Below are positions 18,260-28,250 of a stretch of 64,000 nt of DNA, one piece after another. The stretch's first letter is position 1. Each line of letters begins with the position of its first letter. Location: NCBI GenBank assembly GCA_016186175.1, contig JACPMB010000009.1, positions 89,973 to 153,972 on the forward strand, given 5' to 3'. The notes under the pieces were generated by a model that worked only from the letters and a program-made list of their open reading frames with translations, was not told where the DNA came from and did not search any database. Both the position numbers and the translations under genes were made by a program. This DNA is from Candidatus Peregrinibacteria bacterium (lineage in GTDB: Bacteria; Patescibacteriota; Gracilibacteria; Peribacterales; Peribacteraceae).

Positions 18260-20305
18260 ATGTCCCTAAAGAACACCAGCGGCAAACCGTTTAAGCTGCT
18301 TTCTCCGTTTCAGCCGACGGGCGACCAGCCGTCCGCCATTGAAAAACTGGTGACCGGCGTCAAAAAAGGGGAAAAACACCAGACGCTCCTGGGCGCCACC
18401 GGCACCGGCAAAACATTCACGATGGCCAACATAATCCAGCAGGCGCAGCTGCCGACGCTGGTGCTGGCGCATAACAAGACGCTTGCCGCCCAATTATGCA
18501 GCGAGTTTCAGGGATTCTTTCCGGAGAACGCCGTATCGTACTTCGTCTCGTACTACGATTACTATCAGCCGGAAGCGTATTTGCCGGCGACCGACACGTA
18601 TATCGAAAAAGACGCCTCCATAAACGAGGAAATCGAAAAGTTCCGTCATGCCGCCACATTCAATCTCCTTACGCGTCGGGATGTGCTCATCGTCGCGTCG
18701 GTTTCGTGCATCTACGGACTCGGCAATGTGGAGGATTACGAAGCGCTGGCGATCAAGATCGAGCGCGGGCAGCACATAAAGCGCGACCAGCTTCTTCGCC
18801 GCCTGACCGATATCCAATACTGCCGTTCCGGAATGGATTTTAAACAGGGCATGTATCACGCTCTGGGAGACACAGTCGAGATTTTTCCGCCGGGCGGCGA
18901 TACGGTGCTGCGTTTTGAGCTGCCGTTCGACGAAATCGAGACGATACAGGAAGTGGACAGCTTTACTGGAGAAGTGCTCCAGGAGTTGCAGGATGTAGCG
19001 ATATTTCCGGCGGCGCACAACGTGACGACAAAAGAGAAAATTGACGCGGCGATCTTCGGGATTCAACAGGAGCTTAAAGAGCGCGAACAGGAATTCATCA
19101 AAAAAAACGAACTGGCAAAAGCGGAACGCATCCGCACGCGCACGGAATACGACATAGAAATGCTCAAGGAAACCGGATACTGCACCGGCATCGAAAACTA
19201 TGTCCGCTATCTAAATCCTTCGAACGCAGCTCCGGCCGGATCGTCCGGACGCGCACTCCGCGCAGGCAAAGGCACCGCCGGCACCGCAGTTTCCACGCTG
19301 CTGGATTATTTTCCCGGCGATTTTCTTCTAATAGTGGACGAAAGTCACATCACGATCCCGCAGGTGGGAGGAATGTACGAGGGGAATTTCAGCCGCAAGC
19401 AAACGCTGATAGATTACGGGTTCCGCCTGCCGAGCGCGCACGACAACCGTCCGCTCAAGTTCGACGAATTTGAATCTCGCGTAAACCAGCGCATCTATGT
19501 CTCTGCCACTCCCGGCAAGTATGAATTCGCGAATACTCCAAAACAGAATCTTGTCGAGCAGATCATCAGGCCGACCGGCCTGCTGGATCCGATAGTTAAG
19601 GTTAAGGCGACGAAAAACCAGATTGACGACATTTTCGGAGAGATAAAAAAAACTCTCGCAAACAAAGAACGCGTACTGATCACGACTCTGACCAAGAAAA
19701 TGGCGGAAGAACTTACGAAGTATCTGAACGAAGCAGGACAGAAAGTCCGGTATCTCCACAGCGACGTAGAAACGCTTGAGCGCATCGAAATATTGAGGCA
19801 GCTTCGCACGGGGGCAATAGACATCATCGTCGGCATCAACCTTTTAAGAGAAGGCCTGGACCTTCCGGAGGTCAGTTTCATAGCGATATTGGATGCCGAC
19901 AAACAGGGCTTCCTCCGCTCGCGGGACGCCCTCATCCAGACGATCGGGCGCTGCGCGCGCAATGTTAACGGCCATGTCACGCTTTATGCCGACAAAATGA
20001 CCGACGCTATGACGCAAGCGCTGGCCGAGACCGAACGTCGCAGGAAAATCCAGTCCGAGTACAACAAAAAACACGGCATAACGCCGGCGACGATCATCAA
20101 GGCCGTGCATGATATTGCGGAGGAAGGCCGAAAACTGGAACTCCGCCGTCCAAAATACGATCACACGAAAATTCCAAAAGACGAAAAGAAGCGCCTCATG
20201 GATGAGCTCGAGAAGCAGATGGAGATTGCGGCGCAAAACCTCGAATTCGAGAAGGCAGCTGATCTGAGAGACGAAATTGAACTTCTTCGAAGAGAGCTTA
20301 AATGA
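18260..20305 (+). CDS. uvrB: UvrABC system protein B
   Basis: GATGTGKTFTMANII; YYDYYQPEAYLP; SATPGKYE; GINLLREGLDLPEVSFIAILDADKQGFLRS; C-terminal UVR motif. Confidence 0.97.
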   Translation: MSLKNTSGKPFKLLSPFQPTGDQPSAIEKLVTGVKKGEKHQTLLGATGTGKTFTMANIIQQAQLPTLVLAHNKTLAAQLCSEFQGFFPENAVSYFVSYYDYYQPEAYLPATDTYIEKDASINEEIEKFRHAATFNLLTRRDVLIVASVSCIYGLGNVEDYEALAIKIERGQHIKRDQLLRRLTDIQYCRSGMDFKQGMYHALGDTVEIFPPGGDTVLRFELPFDEIETIQEVDSFTGEVLQELQDVAIFPAAHNVTTKEKIDAAIFGIQQELKEREQEFIKKNELAKAERIRTRTEYDIEMLKETGYCTGIENYVRYLNPSNAAPAGSSGRALRAGKGTAGTAVSTLLDYFPGDFLLIVDESHITIPQVGGMYEGNFSRKQTLIDYGFRLPSAHDNRPLKFDEFESRVNQRIYVSATPGKYEFANTPKQNLVEQIIRPTGLLDPIVKVKATKNQIDDIFGEIKKTLANKERVLITTLTKKMAEELTKYLNEAGQKVRYLHSDVETLERIEILRQLRTGAIDIIVGINLLREGLDLPEVSFIAILDADKQGFLRSRDALIQTIGRCARNVNGHVTLYADKMTDAMTQALAETERRRKIQSEYNKKHGITPATIIKAVHDIAEEGRKLELRRPKYDHTKIPKDEKKRLMDELEKQMEIAAQNLEFEKAADLRDEIELLRRELK

Positions 20306-20338
20306 AATGGCTTATGCAGACGGTTCATCCTAACCCAG

Positions 20339-21163
20339 TTATCCGAGAACCTTCACTGCCTCTCTGTATCCCTCAGGCGTTCCGGTATCGAGCCTGGTGC
20401 CTTCAAAGACGCAGCCGTAAATTTCCATTCCGTTGCGCTGGATGAGCGCGTCTATGAGACGGATCTCGTCATGGCTTCCCTCTGCGATTCTATGCAGAAT
20501 GTCGAACATAGATCGAGGGATAATGTACTTGCCGACAATGCCAAGGTTCGATGGGGCGTCTTCCGGTTTCGGTTTCTCCACGAGCTTCGTTACCTTCCTA
20601 AGCCGGACGTGCGGAGCCTTCCACGACGCATCAATGCCGACGATGCCGTACCTGGGGATCAGGCTGCGTTCCACCTCCTGCAAACAGAGCATCGTGGCGT
20701 CTTTTGGGTTCTTCAACGCAGCCAGTCCCTTAATCAGCTGTTGCAGGCCGTTCTCCCTCCCGACGATCAGGTCGTCCCCGAATAGTATCGCAAGGCTGTC
20801 GGTGGCGACCCAGCTTTTGGCCTGCAGCAGCGCGTGTCCGTCGCCCAGCATTTGATCCTGATATACGACGTGAAAATTGACGTTGTGGTAACGCGATAGC
20901 TCCTTGAGCATATGGAGCTTTCCCCGCTTCTCCAATTCGCGTTCGAGCGCAGGCATGTCGTAGAAATACTGCGGGATCATTTCTTTGCCGCGATTGATGA
21001 CGAAACATATGTCGCGGATTCCTATATCCAGACATTCGTCAACGAGCAAAGCAACAATCGGCTGATTGCCTATGGGGAGCAATTCTTTCGGTACTACCTT
21101 GGTCCACGGCAGGAATCGCGTGCCGAGGCCGGCGACCGGAAGAATGGCTTGTGTAAGCTTCAT
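20339..21163 (-). CDS. galU: UTP--glucose-1-phosphate uridylyltransferase
   Basis: MKLTQAILPVAGLGTRFLPWTKVVPKELLPIGNQPIV. Confidence 0.93.
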   Translation of the reverse strand: MKLTQAILPVAGLGTRFLPWTKVVPKELLPIGNQPIVALLVDECLDIGIRDICFVINRGKEMIPQYFYDMPALERELEKRGKLHMLKELSRYHNVNFHVVYQDQMLGDGHALLQAKSWVATDSLAILFGDDLIVGRENGLQQLIKGLAALKNPKDATMLCLQEVERSLIPRYGIVGIDASWKAPHVRLRKVTKLVEKPKPEDAPSNLGIVGKYIIPRSMFDILHRIAEGSHDEIRLIDALIQRNGMEIYGCVFEGTRLDTGTPEGYREAVKVLG

Positions 21164-21211
21164 ATGCGGTCTCTCTGGAAAGGATGAGGAGTATAGAATC
21201 GCGCGTGGGTT

Positions 21212-21240
21212 TTGACAATCCGCGCCGGATTGAGTACAAT
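21212..21240 (+). promoter_or_regulatory. Putative sigma70-type promoter
   Basis: TTGACA - 17 bp - TACAAT upstream of the 21268 ORF. Confidence 0.6.
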
Positions 21241-21267
21241 GTCCCGATAATTTCCTCAAAACACATT

Positions 21268-21510
21268 ATGACGACGACCGGCGCAGCGATAGAGCACATC
21301 CATAATTTGTATGTCATGCAGTCGCAGATCATTGACCTGCTTGATCGTGATCTGAGCACGCCTAAGGCGCGCAAAGAAGCGCGCGCCAACATACGCGAAT
21401 TTCAAAAACTTCTGCGCGTGGCCGACTGGCGGTACATGGGCGGGGAAGATGTGCTGGAAGCTCTCAAATCATTGTCTGTGGAATTGCAACGGAGACTCAA
21501 GTCTCGTTAA
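21268..21510 (+). CDS. Hypothetical small protein
   Basis: MTTTGAAIEHIHNLYVMQSQIIDLLDRDLSTPKARKEARANIREFQKLL; preceded by a promoter-like site. Confidence 0.6.
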   Translation: MTTTGAAIEHIHNLYVMQSQIIDLLDRDLSTPKARKEARANIREFQKLLRVADWRYMGGEDVLEALKSLSVELQRRLKSR

Positions 21511-22012
21511 TTGGAATAATCCTCGTCTTCTCTTCTTTTGGAATTAGGACTTTTAACACGCAATCCTTGCTGAATGTCGCGCGGACTTTTTTCGAATCAA
21601 TGATCCCTGGCAAAGTCACCGTGCGCGAAAAAGGGCCCCAAAAACATTCCTGCAGGTAATACTGATTTGCTTGAATTGCGTCCTGATGCCGTCGCACGCC
21701 GCGAATCGTCAGCACATTGTCGTTCACCTCAATGTCAATATCGCTCAGCCGCACGCCGGCAATCGGTGCGCGAATGATCGTGTAATCGTCCTGGTCGAAA
21801 ATATCCACCGCCAGCTTTCCGCCCGCCCGCCCTGCCTTGTCGGCAGGCAAATGGAAAGACCCGGGCTCCGCATTTTCTCCTGCGCCGGTTTCGGACGACA
21901 TGCCGGTCTCCGCCGCCACGGCGTCTCGCCGCCTGCCCGACAAAAACCACCCTCGTCTGCCATTCGGCTGATCCGGTGAGCCGAATATTCCGTGAAACGG
22001 CGATCCTGCCAT
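21497..22012 (-). CDS. Hsp20/alpha-crystallin family protein
   Basis: LAVDIFDQDDYTIIRAPIAGVRLSDIDIEVNDNVLTIRGVRR...FSRTVTLPGIIDSKKVRATFSKDCVLKVLIPK. Confidence 0.85.
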   Translation of the reverse strand: MAGSPFHGIFGSPDQPNGRRGWFLSGRRRDAVAAETGMSSETGAGENAEPGSFHLPADKAGRAGGKLAVDIFDQDDYTIIRAPIAGVRLSDIDIEVNDNVLTIRGVRRHQDAIQANQYYLQECFWGPFSRTVTLPGIIDSKKVRATFSKDCVLKVLIPKEEKTRIIPINET

Positions 22013-22197
22013 GGAGGCCCATTATAACAATTCACACTGGGAGCGGGCAAAAAGACGATGTGGCGCAACGGGAGACTTGTTATGCTTTCATTTGCCGGCA
22101 ATGCCATGTACAATCGGCAGCACGAAATAACCTGCTTGCCACGCGCGCGGAGATCAGTAGAATCCGACGGTTCACATTTCATTCCATCACAACGTCC

Positions 22198-22422
22198 ATG
22201 ACATCCGCACAACTCAAAAACTGCATCCGACAACTCCGTTTCGATCGCAGCATGACGCAGGAAGAGCTTGCGCTCAGAACCGGCGTGAGCCGCCAGACCA
22301 TCATGAGCATCGAACGCGGCAAAACAAATCCGTCGGTATTGCTCGCACTCAAGATAAGCGTCGCTCTCGGCGCGGACGTCAATGAGGTTTTTATAATGGA
22401 AGGCAAGCTGGCTCCCGTGTGA
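22198..22422 (+). CDS. XRE-family HTH transcriptional regulator, 74 aa
   Basis: LRFDRSMTQEELALRTGVSRQTIMSIERGKTNPSVLLALKIS. Confidence 0.88.
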   Translation: MTSAQLKNCIRQLRFDRSMTQEELALRTGVSRQTIMSIERGKTNPSVLLALKISVALGADVNEVFIMEGKLAPV

Positions 22423-24055
22423 CGCCAGCAGAAACGCGCATATCGTCCAGAAGCAATTGAGGGGCTCGCGAGCCCCTCCAATTATCCGTGCCTATTCTGC
22501 ACAGCAAATCAATGGGTTTGCCGGAAAATTCTTCCAAATGACCGAGATTGAAGCCGATCAGCTTCCGCCCGCGCACCGATGCTTGCAGGTGTTTTCCGCC
22601 GCTTCCCACTCGGCGCGCGCGTTCGAGTCGGACGTTGCTGATAAAAAACCTGGGCTCCGGATTCCCATGCCCGAACGGTTCCAGCGCGCGCAAAGAATCG
22701 CACAGGCCAAGCGTCACCTCGTCGGGGATGATGGCCGCATCTGCGAAAATACGCGGAACCAGCGACTTGGGCGGCACACAGGCGCGAATATCCGCCTCCA
22801 GGCGCTCCCTCAGCGCGTCAAAAGCTGCGTGACGAAACGTGCATCCGGCCGCCATGGCGTGTCCGCCGAATGTGATCAGCAGATCTGCCGCTCGTGCCAG
22901 CCCGGCCGTTACGTCGAAGGCCTGGATGCTCCGGAGCGAAGCGACGCAGACGCCGTCCCTTAATGCACCCACAAGAACGGGCTTGCCGAATGACTCGCAC
23001 AATCTGCCGGCGAGAAGCCCGCAGACGCCGGGCGAGTAATCTTCATGAACAAAACAGAGCACGCTGCCATCATCCATTTCCGCCCTTGGAAGAAGCAATT
23101 CCAGATGCGCGCTCACCACTTCCTGGCGTTCCCGGTTGAGAGCGTCGAGAGAAAGCATCGCCTCCATATCGCCGAGCAGCGCACCAAGCGCGATGTGCGG
23201 GTCGGCCATGCGTCCGGCGGCGTTTATTCGCGGCGCAATGCGGAATGCGATGTCCCTGCTCGAATACGGGGGCCGAAGCCCCGAGTTCATGCACAAAAGC
23301 GCCAATGGGCCGTTTTTCAAGCGGCTTAGGGCCAGCAGGCCGCTATGCGCCAGAGTCCGGTTTCCGCCGCGGAGTTCAACGATATCGGCGATCGTGCCGA
23401 TGGCGGCCAGAGCCATATCCGTCTCACGATCGTCCCATTTGGCGTCTCCCGATTCCCGTTGTATGGAGTTTACGACGCTCCACGCCACTCCGGCCCCGCA
23501 CGGCGCAGGGACGATCGGAGGAGACGCAAGCGACGGGTGCAATATGGCGAACGCCGGCGGGAGCGCCTGCATCAAGTGATGATGATCCAAAACAATCACA
23601 TCAATGCCTTCCGACAGCGCCAGAGTAATCGGCTCGATTGCCGTCGCTCCTGTATCAACCGTCAAAAGCAGCGTCACGCCGGCGTTCCGAAATTCCTCCA
23701 CAATCGCCTGACGCAATCCGTAGCCCTCGTTCAGTCTGTGAGGGAGGCGCATAACCGGCTGTATGCCGCGCCGGAGCAAAAAGCGCGCCAGAATGGCCGT
23801 CGACGTTATGCCGTCGCAATCATAGTCGCCGAAGATGCCGATTTTCTCCCGCGCGGCGATCGCGCGCATGATCCGCTCTGCCGCTTTGTCGAAATCCCGA
23901 AAGCGCCGCGCGTCGTGTCCGAACTCGTACAACAGCTCGCCTTCTCCCAAAGGATCGAGCTGCCGCACGCGCAAAAGCGAATCGGCGATTGCTTCGCCGG
24001 TTTCCTTGGTCGCGCCAATCGTCCATGCGCGGCCGGTGAGGGAGAGGGAAGTCAC
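22391..24055 (-). CDS. recJ: Single-stranded-DNA-specific exonuclease RecJ
   Basis: GIFGDYDCDGITSTAILARFL; VDTGATAI; VLDHHHL; FGGHAMAAGCTF. Confidence 0.93.
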   Translation of the reverse strand: MTSLSLTGRAWTIGATKETGEAIADSLLRVRQLDPLGEGELLYEFGHDARRFRDFDKAAERIMRAIAAREKIGIFGDYDCDGITSTAILARFLLRRGIQPVMRLPHRLNEGYGLRQAIVEEFRNAGVTLLLTVDTGATAIEPITLALSEGIDVIVLDHHHLMQALPPAFAILHPSLASPPIVPAPCGAGVAWSVVNSIQRESGDAKWDDRETDMALAAIGTIADIVELRGGNRTLAHSGLLALSRLKNGPLALLCMNSGLRPPYSSRDIAFRIAPRINAAGRMADPHIALGALLGDMEAMLSLDALNRERQEVVSAHLELLLPRAEMDDGSVLCFVHEDYSPGVCGLLAGRLCESFGKPVLVGALRDGVCVASLRSIQAFDVTAGLARAADLLITFGGHAMAAGCTFRHAAFDALRERLEADIRACVPPKSLVPRIFADAAIIPDEVTLGLCDSLRALEPFGHGNPEPRFFISNVRLERARRVGSGGKHLQASVRGRKLIGFNLGHLEEFSGKPIDLLCRIGTDNWRGSRAPQLLLDDMRVSAGVTREPACLPL

Positions 24056-24268
24056 TCAGGCACGTTAGCAGTCGCGAGAATCGCAGGCGATGGAATCGAC
24101 ATTCTTAGTAACGGGATTATCGCGACAGCAAGGGCTGATCGGATGTTCTTAATCAGTGTGGAACATCCACATTGGCCGACAAAATCCAAATGCGCCAATT
24201 GCAAGGAAATGATCAATAGCCGCAAAAAAGCTCAAACGGAACCTGGTGATTGATTCGTGAATATTTCT

Positions 24269-24796
24269 TCAAAACTCTCTCACGAATCTTTCCAAAACCC
24301 GCGCCCGGCGCAACGTCCACAGCGTGGCCGCAATCATCGCAATTATGGTTATAGCGGATGCCGTGCCGGTATCGGCCAGCGGCGCGCCGTTCGCCGCTGC
24401 AGTGGACTGCAACGCCGAACCGAGCAGGCTGTTCTGTTGTGCCAGTCTGGCAAGAAGTCGCGCGGTGACCGGATCAAGTCCGCCGTAGACGGGCGCCGAT
24501 TCGGCCGGTCGGAAATCTCCCAAATATTCCGAATCGGCCTCCGTTGTTACCGGAGGCGGAAGGCCGTCGTCCCGCACGGGATCCCATGGCTCGCGATAAA
24601 TCGCTGGATGACGATCAATGTTCAGTTGCGCGTTCATGTCGGAATTCCACTTGGCGCCGCGGGGGCCGCCTGGAATCAAGAACGCATTGTCATTTTCCTG
24701 CAGGAATTGCTCCGGAGTCATGTATGACTGCGCGATGCCGGTCACAGGAGCAAGAAAACCGATGACTGTGACGATGGTGAGGAGACGCGAATGCAT
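24269..24796 (-). CDS. Hypothetical exported protein with C-terminal TM
   Basis: MHSRLLTIVTVIGFLAPVTGIAQS signal-like start; hydrophobic C-terminal segment. Confidence 0.55.
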   Translation of the reverse strand: MHSRLLTIVTVIGFLAPVTGIAQSYMTPEQFLQENDNAFLIPGGPRGAKWNSDMNAQLNIDRHPAIYREPWDPVRDDGLPPPVTTEADSEYLGDFRPAESAPVYGGLDPVTARLLARLAQQNSLLGSALQSTAAANGAPLADTGTASAITIIAMIAATLWTLRRARVLERFVREF

Positions 24797-24824
24797 CAGG
24801 ATAGTATAGGGGAAAAAACCTGTT

Positions 24825-25847
24825 TCAGCAATCCTTCCTGGAATCCAGCAGGCACTTGTAGAATCGCACATCGTCTCGGATTCCGTTGCCGATGGTATCA
24901 ATTTTCCTAGGATCGGATTCTCCAGCATCCACTCTGCCGTTCAGGTTTTTGTCCTCCCCAATCTGCATATCGTACGGAATGTCAACGCACTGCAAGCCTT
25001 TGTTGTCCTTGCAGGTTTTGCGGGTTTGCCCGTGGCGCGCAAGTCCGTCGGGCAGGCCGTCACCGTCGGTGTCCGGTTTGAGCGGATTGGTTTCTCCGAT
25101 ATCCCATCTGCCGTTGCGATTAGCGTCCTCGATGCCGTCCACAAGCCCGTCGCTGTCGGTATCGCGGCCCAGCGGGTCGGTTCCGCCGATCGTTTCTTTG
25201 CCGTCATTCAGACCATCGTCGTCGGTGTCCGGATTCCCGGGGTCGGTTTGGTATTGGCGCTCCAGCTTGTTATTCAATCCGTCGTCGTCATAATCAGCGC
25301 CGATCGGCAGCTCTTTCTCTGTCATGATGTAACATGTCATCATGCCGGTGAAATATTCAAGCTGGTGCCGCACGGGGTTTGCAGCCGCATGCGTCTGATT
25401 CAGCGGAATCGAAAGACGGAACGGCGACAATGCGTTTTGCGAATTCTCCCTGGCGGCGCGCCACGCTCGTTCCGCTTCGGAAAGGAACATTTTTCCGGGA
25501 AATCCAACACTCTGGCGCGGATTGGCGGAGTCGCTCTCGTCCGGGAAGCAGTATCCCCAATACCGAACTTTTCTCCCCGAGTTGCCGAGAAGAATTTCTC
25601 GTCCGATCCGGTCAATGGCCTCGGGAACTGTGAAAAAGGTGTGTGTGGACGATGGTATTGTGGCTCCGGACGCGACTTCGGTTTCCGTAAGCACTTTCCA
25701 ATTGCTTGAGCCGCGTTTTTGCTCCAGGGAACGCGCGTGAGCGAATGAAGCGGCGAAGGGCAGCTGAATGGCCGTAACAGCAACAGCCGCGGCGATTACA
25801 CCGCATAGAACTCCGCAAAATCCCGCGAAAAGTTTGTGTTTGTGCAT
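24825..25847 (-). CDS. Exported protein with thrombospondin type-3-like Ca-binding repeats
   Basis: DYDDDGLNNKLERQYQTDPGNPDTDDDGLNDGKETIGGTDPLGRDTDSDGLVDGIED...DTDGDGLPDG. Confidence 0.8.
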   Translation of the reverse strand: MHKHKLFAGFCGVLCGVIAAAVAVTAIQLPFAASFAHARSLEQKRGSSNWKVLTETEVASGATIPSSTHTFFTVPEAIDRIGREILLGNSGRKVRYWGYCFPDESDSANPRQSVGFPGKMFLSEAERAWRAARENSQNALSPFRLSIPLNQTHAAANPVRHQLEYFTGMMTCYIMTEKELPIGADYDDDGLNNKLERQYQTDPGNPDTDDDGLNDGKETIGGTDPLGRDTDSDGLVDGIEDANRNGRWDIGETNPLKPDTDGDGLPDGLARHGQTRKTCKDNKGLQCVDIPYDMQIGEDKNLNGRVDAGESDPRKIDTIGNGIRDDVRFYKCLLDSRKDC

Positions 25848-26000
25848 TTCATGACAGTATACCAGAAATTATCTTTCGTCTGAAGGAGGGCGTAGGAATA
25901 TAGGAATAGCAGGATATTGCGAGCCATAGCCAAAATTCCTGACTGCCATGTCCTAACGCTCAATTACTCTATTATCCTATTGCCCTATTGCCTCAGCCAC

Positions 26001-27074
26001 ATGTCCCGCGATTATTACGACGTTCTTGGACTTCAGGAATCCGCCTCCGCGGACGACATCAAGCAGGCCTACCGCAAACTGAGCAAGGAATGGCATCCGG
26101 ACAAACACAAAGGTGACAAGAAAGCCGAGGAAAAATTCAAAAAAATCAACGAAGCATACGAAACGCTCAATGACCCCAAAAAGAAACAGATGTATGACCA
26201 GTTCGGAACGATGGGTTCGGGCTCGGGACCGGGCGCCGGGTTTGGCGGGTTTGATTTTTCCGGATTCACCGGCGGCGGGCACATGAATTTTTCCGATTTG
26301 TTCGAGGGGTTTTTTGGAGGAAGGGAGCGACGCAGCCAGTCGCGGGAGGAACGCGGGGATGATCGGGAAATCAGCATCACCATCGCTTTTGTGGAAGCCG
26401 TATCTGGAACAAATCGCGAGTTGCGCGTTAAAAAATTGGTTGCTTGCAAAACGTGCTCGGGATCTGGAACGGAATCTGGGGGCAGGCTGGTCGTATGCGA
26501 AAAATGCGAAGGAACCGGGCAGATCATCCGCCAGTCACAGTCATTCTTCGGTTTGATTCAGCAATCCGTCGTCTGTAATAACTGCCGCGGGTCCGGAAAA
26601 GTTCCGGAACATCCGTGCAAAGCGTGCAGGGGGGAAGGCCGCATTGCCGACGACGCGACAATCAAGGTCGCCGTGCCGGCCGGAATAGGCGACGGGCAGT
26701 CCCTGCGCATCCGCGGAGATGGAGACGCGGCGCGTCGAGGAGGCACACCCGGCGATCTCTACGTGCGAATTCGCGTTGAACAAGACAGGCGTTTCGCACG
26801 CGACGGGGACGATATAAACACGACTGTTTCAATCGGAGTCCCCGACGCCATCCTTGGCGCCGCCATTCCAATCGAAACGGTCCATGGGCCGATACAGTTG
26901 AAAATCCACCCCGGCACGCAATCTGGCCAGATTTTCCGCATCAAGCACAAGGGAATGCCGGTCCTAAACACAAGCAGGTTCGGGGATCACTATGTTAAGG
27001 TGAATGTGGAGATCCCTTCCAGAACAAGCCGGGAGGTGAGACAATTAGTGGAAGAGTGGAAACGCCTGTCCTAG
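26001..27074 (+). CDS. dnaJ: Chaperone protein DnaJ
   Basis: J-domain with HPDK; G/F region; four CxxCxGxG zinc motifs; stop codon TAG lies in the repeat element at 27072. Confidence 0.95.
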   Translation: MSRDYYDVLGLQESASADDIKQAYRKLSKEWHPDKHKGDKKAEEKFKKINEAYETLNDPKKKQMYDQFGTMGSGSGPGAGFGGFDFSGFTGGGHMNFSDLFEGFFGGRERRSQSREERGDDREISITIAFVEAVSGTNRELRVKKLVACKTCSGSGTESGGRLVVCEKCEGTGQIIRQSQSFFGLIQQSVVCNNCRGSGKVPEHPCKACRGEGRIADDATIKVAVPAGIGDGQSLRIRGDGDAARRGGTPGDLYVRIRVEQDRRFARDGDDINTTVSIGVPDAILGAAIPIETVHGPIQLKIHPGTQSGQIFRIKHKGMPVLNTSRFGDHYVKVNVEIPSRTSREVRQLVEEWKRLS

Positions 27075-27163
27075 ACACGGCGCCGTTTTTCGTCAAACAT
27101 TCATTAGCTTTACACAGCCATATTTCTTGGAGTGATGTCCACGAAGAAACGGCGCCGTGTCTA
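27072..27163. repeat. Terminal-inverted-repeat element (MITE-like), copy 1
   Basis: TAGACACGGCGCCGTTTTTCGTC....ACGAAGAAACGGCGCCGTGTCTA; its reverse complement aligns along its length with 53792-53886. Confidence 0.85.
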
Positions 27164-27724
27164 AATATCAAGATTCTCCAGTCCATCGTCCTGCGCCATG
27201 ACCGGAGAGAGCTCTTCGCCCTGGGCGGCGTCCGGCGGCCGAGCACCGCGGACTTTTTCGTTTTTCAACTTAAGAACGATCTGACGATAATCACCCTCGC
27301 CAACGCTTTCGGTCGCGAGATCGCTCATGCCGGGGGTGTTCGCTATATGAAGATGCACTATCCGGCGCAAGTAAGGACTCATTGGAGCCAGGGCGATGCG
27401 CGAGCCGGTTCTGCGGACGAAGTCGGCTTTTTGCTCGGCGATTTTACGGACCTTGTCTTCCCTCATGCGGCAATATCCGTCCACATCAATTACGATGAAC
27501 GGGCTTTTTTCCATATGTTCTTTTGCCCGGACTATTGACTTAACCAGATTCTGCAGACCGTTCAGTGTTTCGCCGTGCCATCCTATTATGCGGCTGGCCT
27601 GATTGCTTACGATGTCCACGCGCGTGATGCCTCCGTCTTCCTCGGCCACATTTATGGCGTCGAAAGGCAGCGAGAGAAACTTGAGTAATTTGCCGAGAGT
27701 GTCTTGAATGAAGGCATGATCCAT
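27161..27724 (-). CDS. jag: KH/R3H-domain RNA-binding protein (Jag/KhpB-like)
   Basis: IIGWHGETLNGLQNLVKSIV (KH); R3H-like RIVHLHIANTPGMSDLATESVGEGDYRQIVL. Confidence 0.85.
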   Translation of the reverse strand: MDHAFIQDTLGKLLKFLSLPFDAINVAEEDGGITRVDIVSNQASRIIGWHGETLNGLQNLVKSIVRAKEHMEKSPFIVIDVDGYCRMREDKVRKIAEQKADFVRRTGSRIALAPMSPYLRRIVHLHIANTPGMSDLATESVGEGDYRQIVLKLKNEKVRGARPPDAAQGEELSPVMAQDDGLENLDI

Positions 27725-27748
27725 GGCTGTCGGAGGATAACATAGGAA

Positions 27749-27870
27749 GGGAACCTCTGAAAAATGCCTCCTGCTTCGTCAGCTGTGCCAAAATTTCGCT
27801 CAACGTATGCCGATACGCCTCGCGAAATTTTGGCTTGCTTCCTCGCATGAGGCGATTTTTGAGAGGTTCC
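27749..27870. repeat. Long imperfect palindromic element with GGAACCTCT ends
   Basis: GGAACCTCTGAAAAATGCCTC...GAGGCGATTTTTGAGAGGTTCC; inner arms GCCAAAATTTCGC / GCGAAATTTTGGC; another AGAGGTTCC at 27910-27918. Confidence 0.8.
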
Positions 27871-27924
27871 TTCCCATCGTGATGTTTTGGTGATGCGTAT
27901 CATTTTGCAGAGGTTCCGAAGAAC

Positions 27925-27953
27925 AAAAAAAGCCCCCGTTTTACGGAGGCTTC
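27925..27953 (-). terminator. Rho-independent terminator of the HU gene
   Basis: Minus strand AAGCCTCCGTaaaACGGGGGCTTTTTTT. Confidence 0.85.
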
Positions 27954-27974
27954 TGTCTTCGTATGCGGATTCAA

Positions 27975-28250
27975 TTACCGGACGGCGTCCTTTAACGTCT
28001 TGCCTGCCTTGAAGGACGGAACCTTCATCGCTGGGATGGAAATTCTCTGGCTTGGATTGCGTGGGTTGACGCCCATCCTCGCGGCACGGTGGCTGAGCTT
28101 GAAAGTGCCGAAGCCGGTGATCGTGACTGGCGTGCCCTTCTTCAGGTTCTTCACGACTATATTGATAACGGCCTGGAGTGCGTCGCTGGCGGCGCGCTTG
28201 GTGATGCCGGCGGCGTCCGCAATTGCGGCGATCAAGTCCTGCTTGGACAT
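27975..28250 (-). CDS. hup: HU family DNA-binding protein
   Basis: MSKQDLIAAIADAAGITKRAASDALQAVINIV...GFGTFKLSHRAARMGVNPRNPSQRISIPAMKVPSFKAGKTLKDAV. Confidence 0.95.
   Translation of the reverse strand: MSKQDLIAAIADAAGITKRAASDALQAVINIVVKNLKKGTPVTITGFGTFKLSHRAARMGVNPRNPSQRISIPAMKVPSFKAGKTLKDAVR

Noticed and set aside
25892-25995. Short TAGGAATA / CCTATTG repeats upstream of dnaJ
   Set aside because: Weak, imperfect and AT-rich; could be chance or a loose leader hairpin. Not strong enough to list as a feature.
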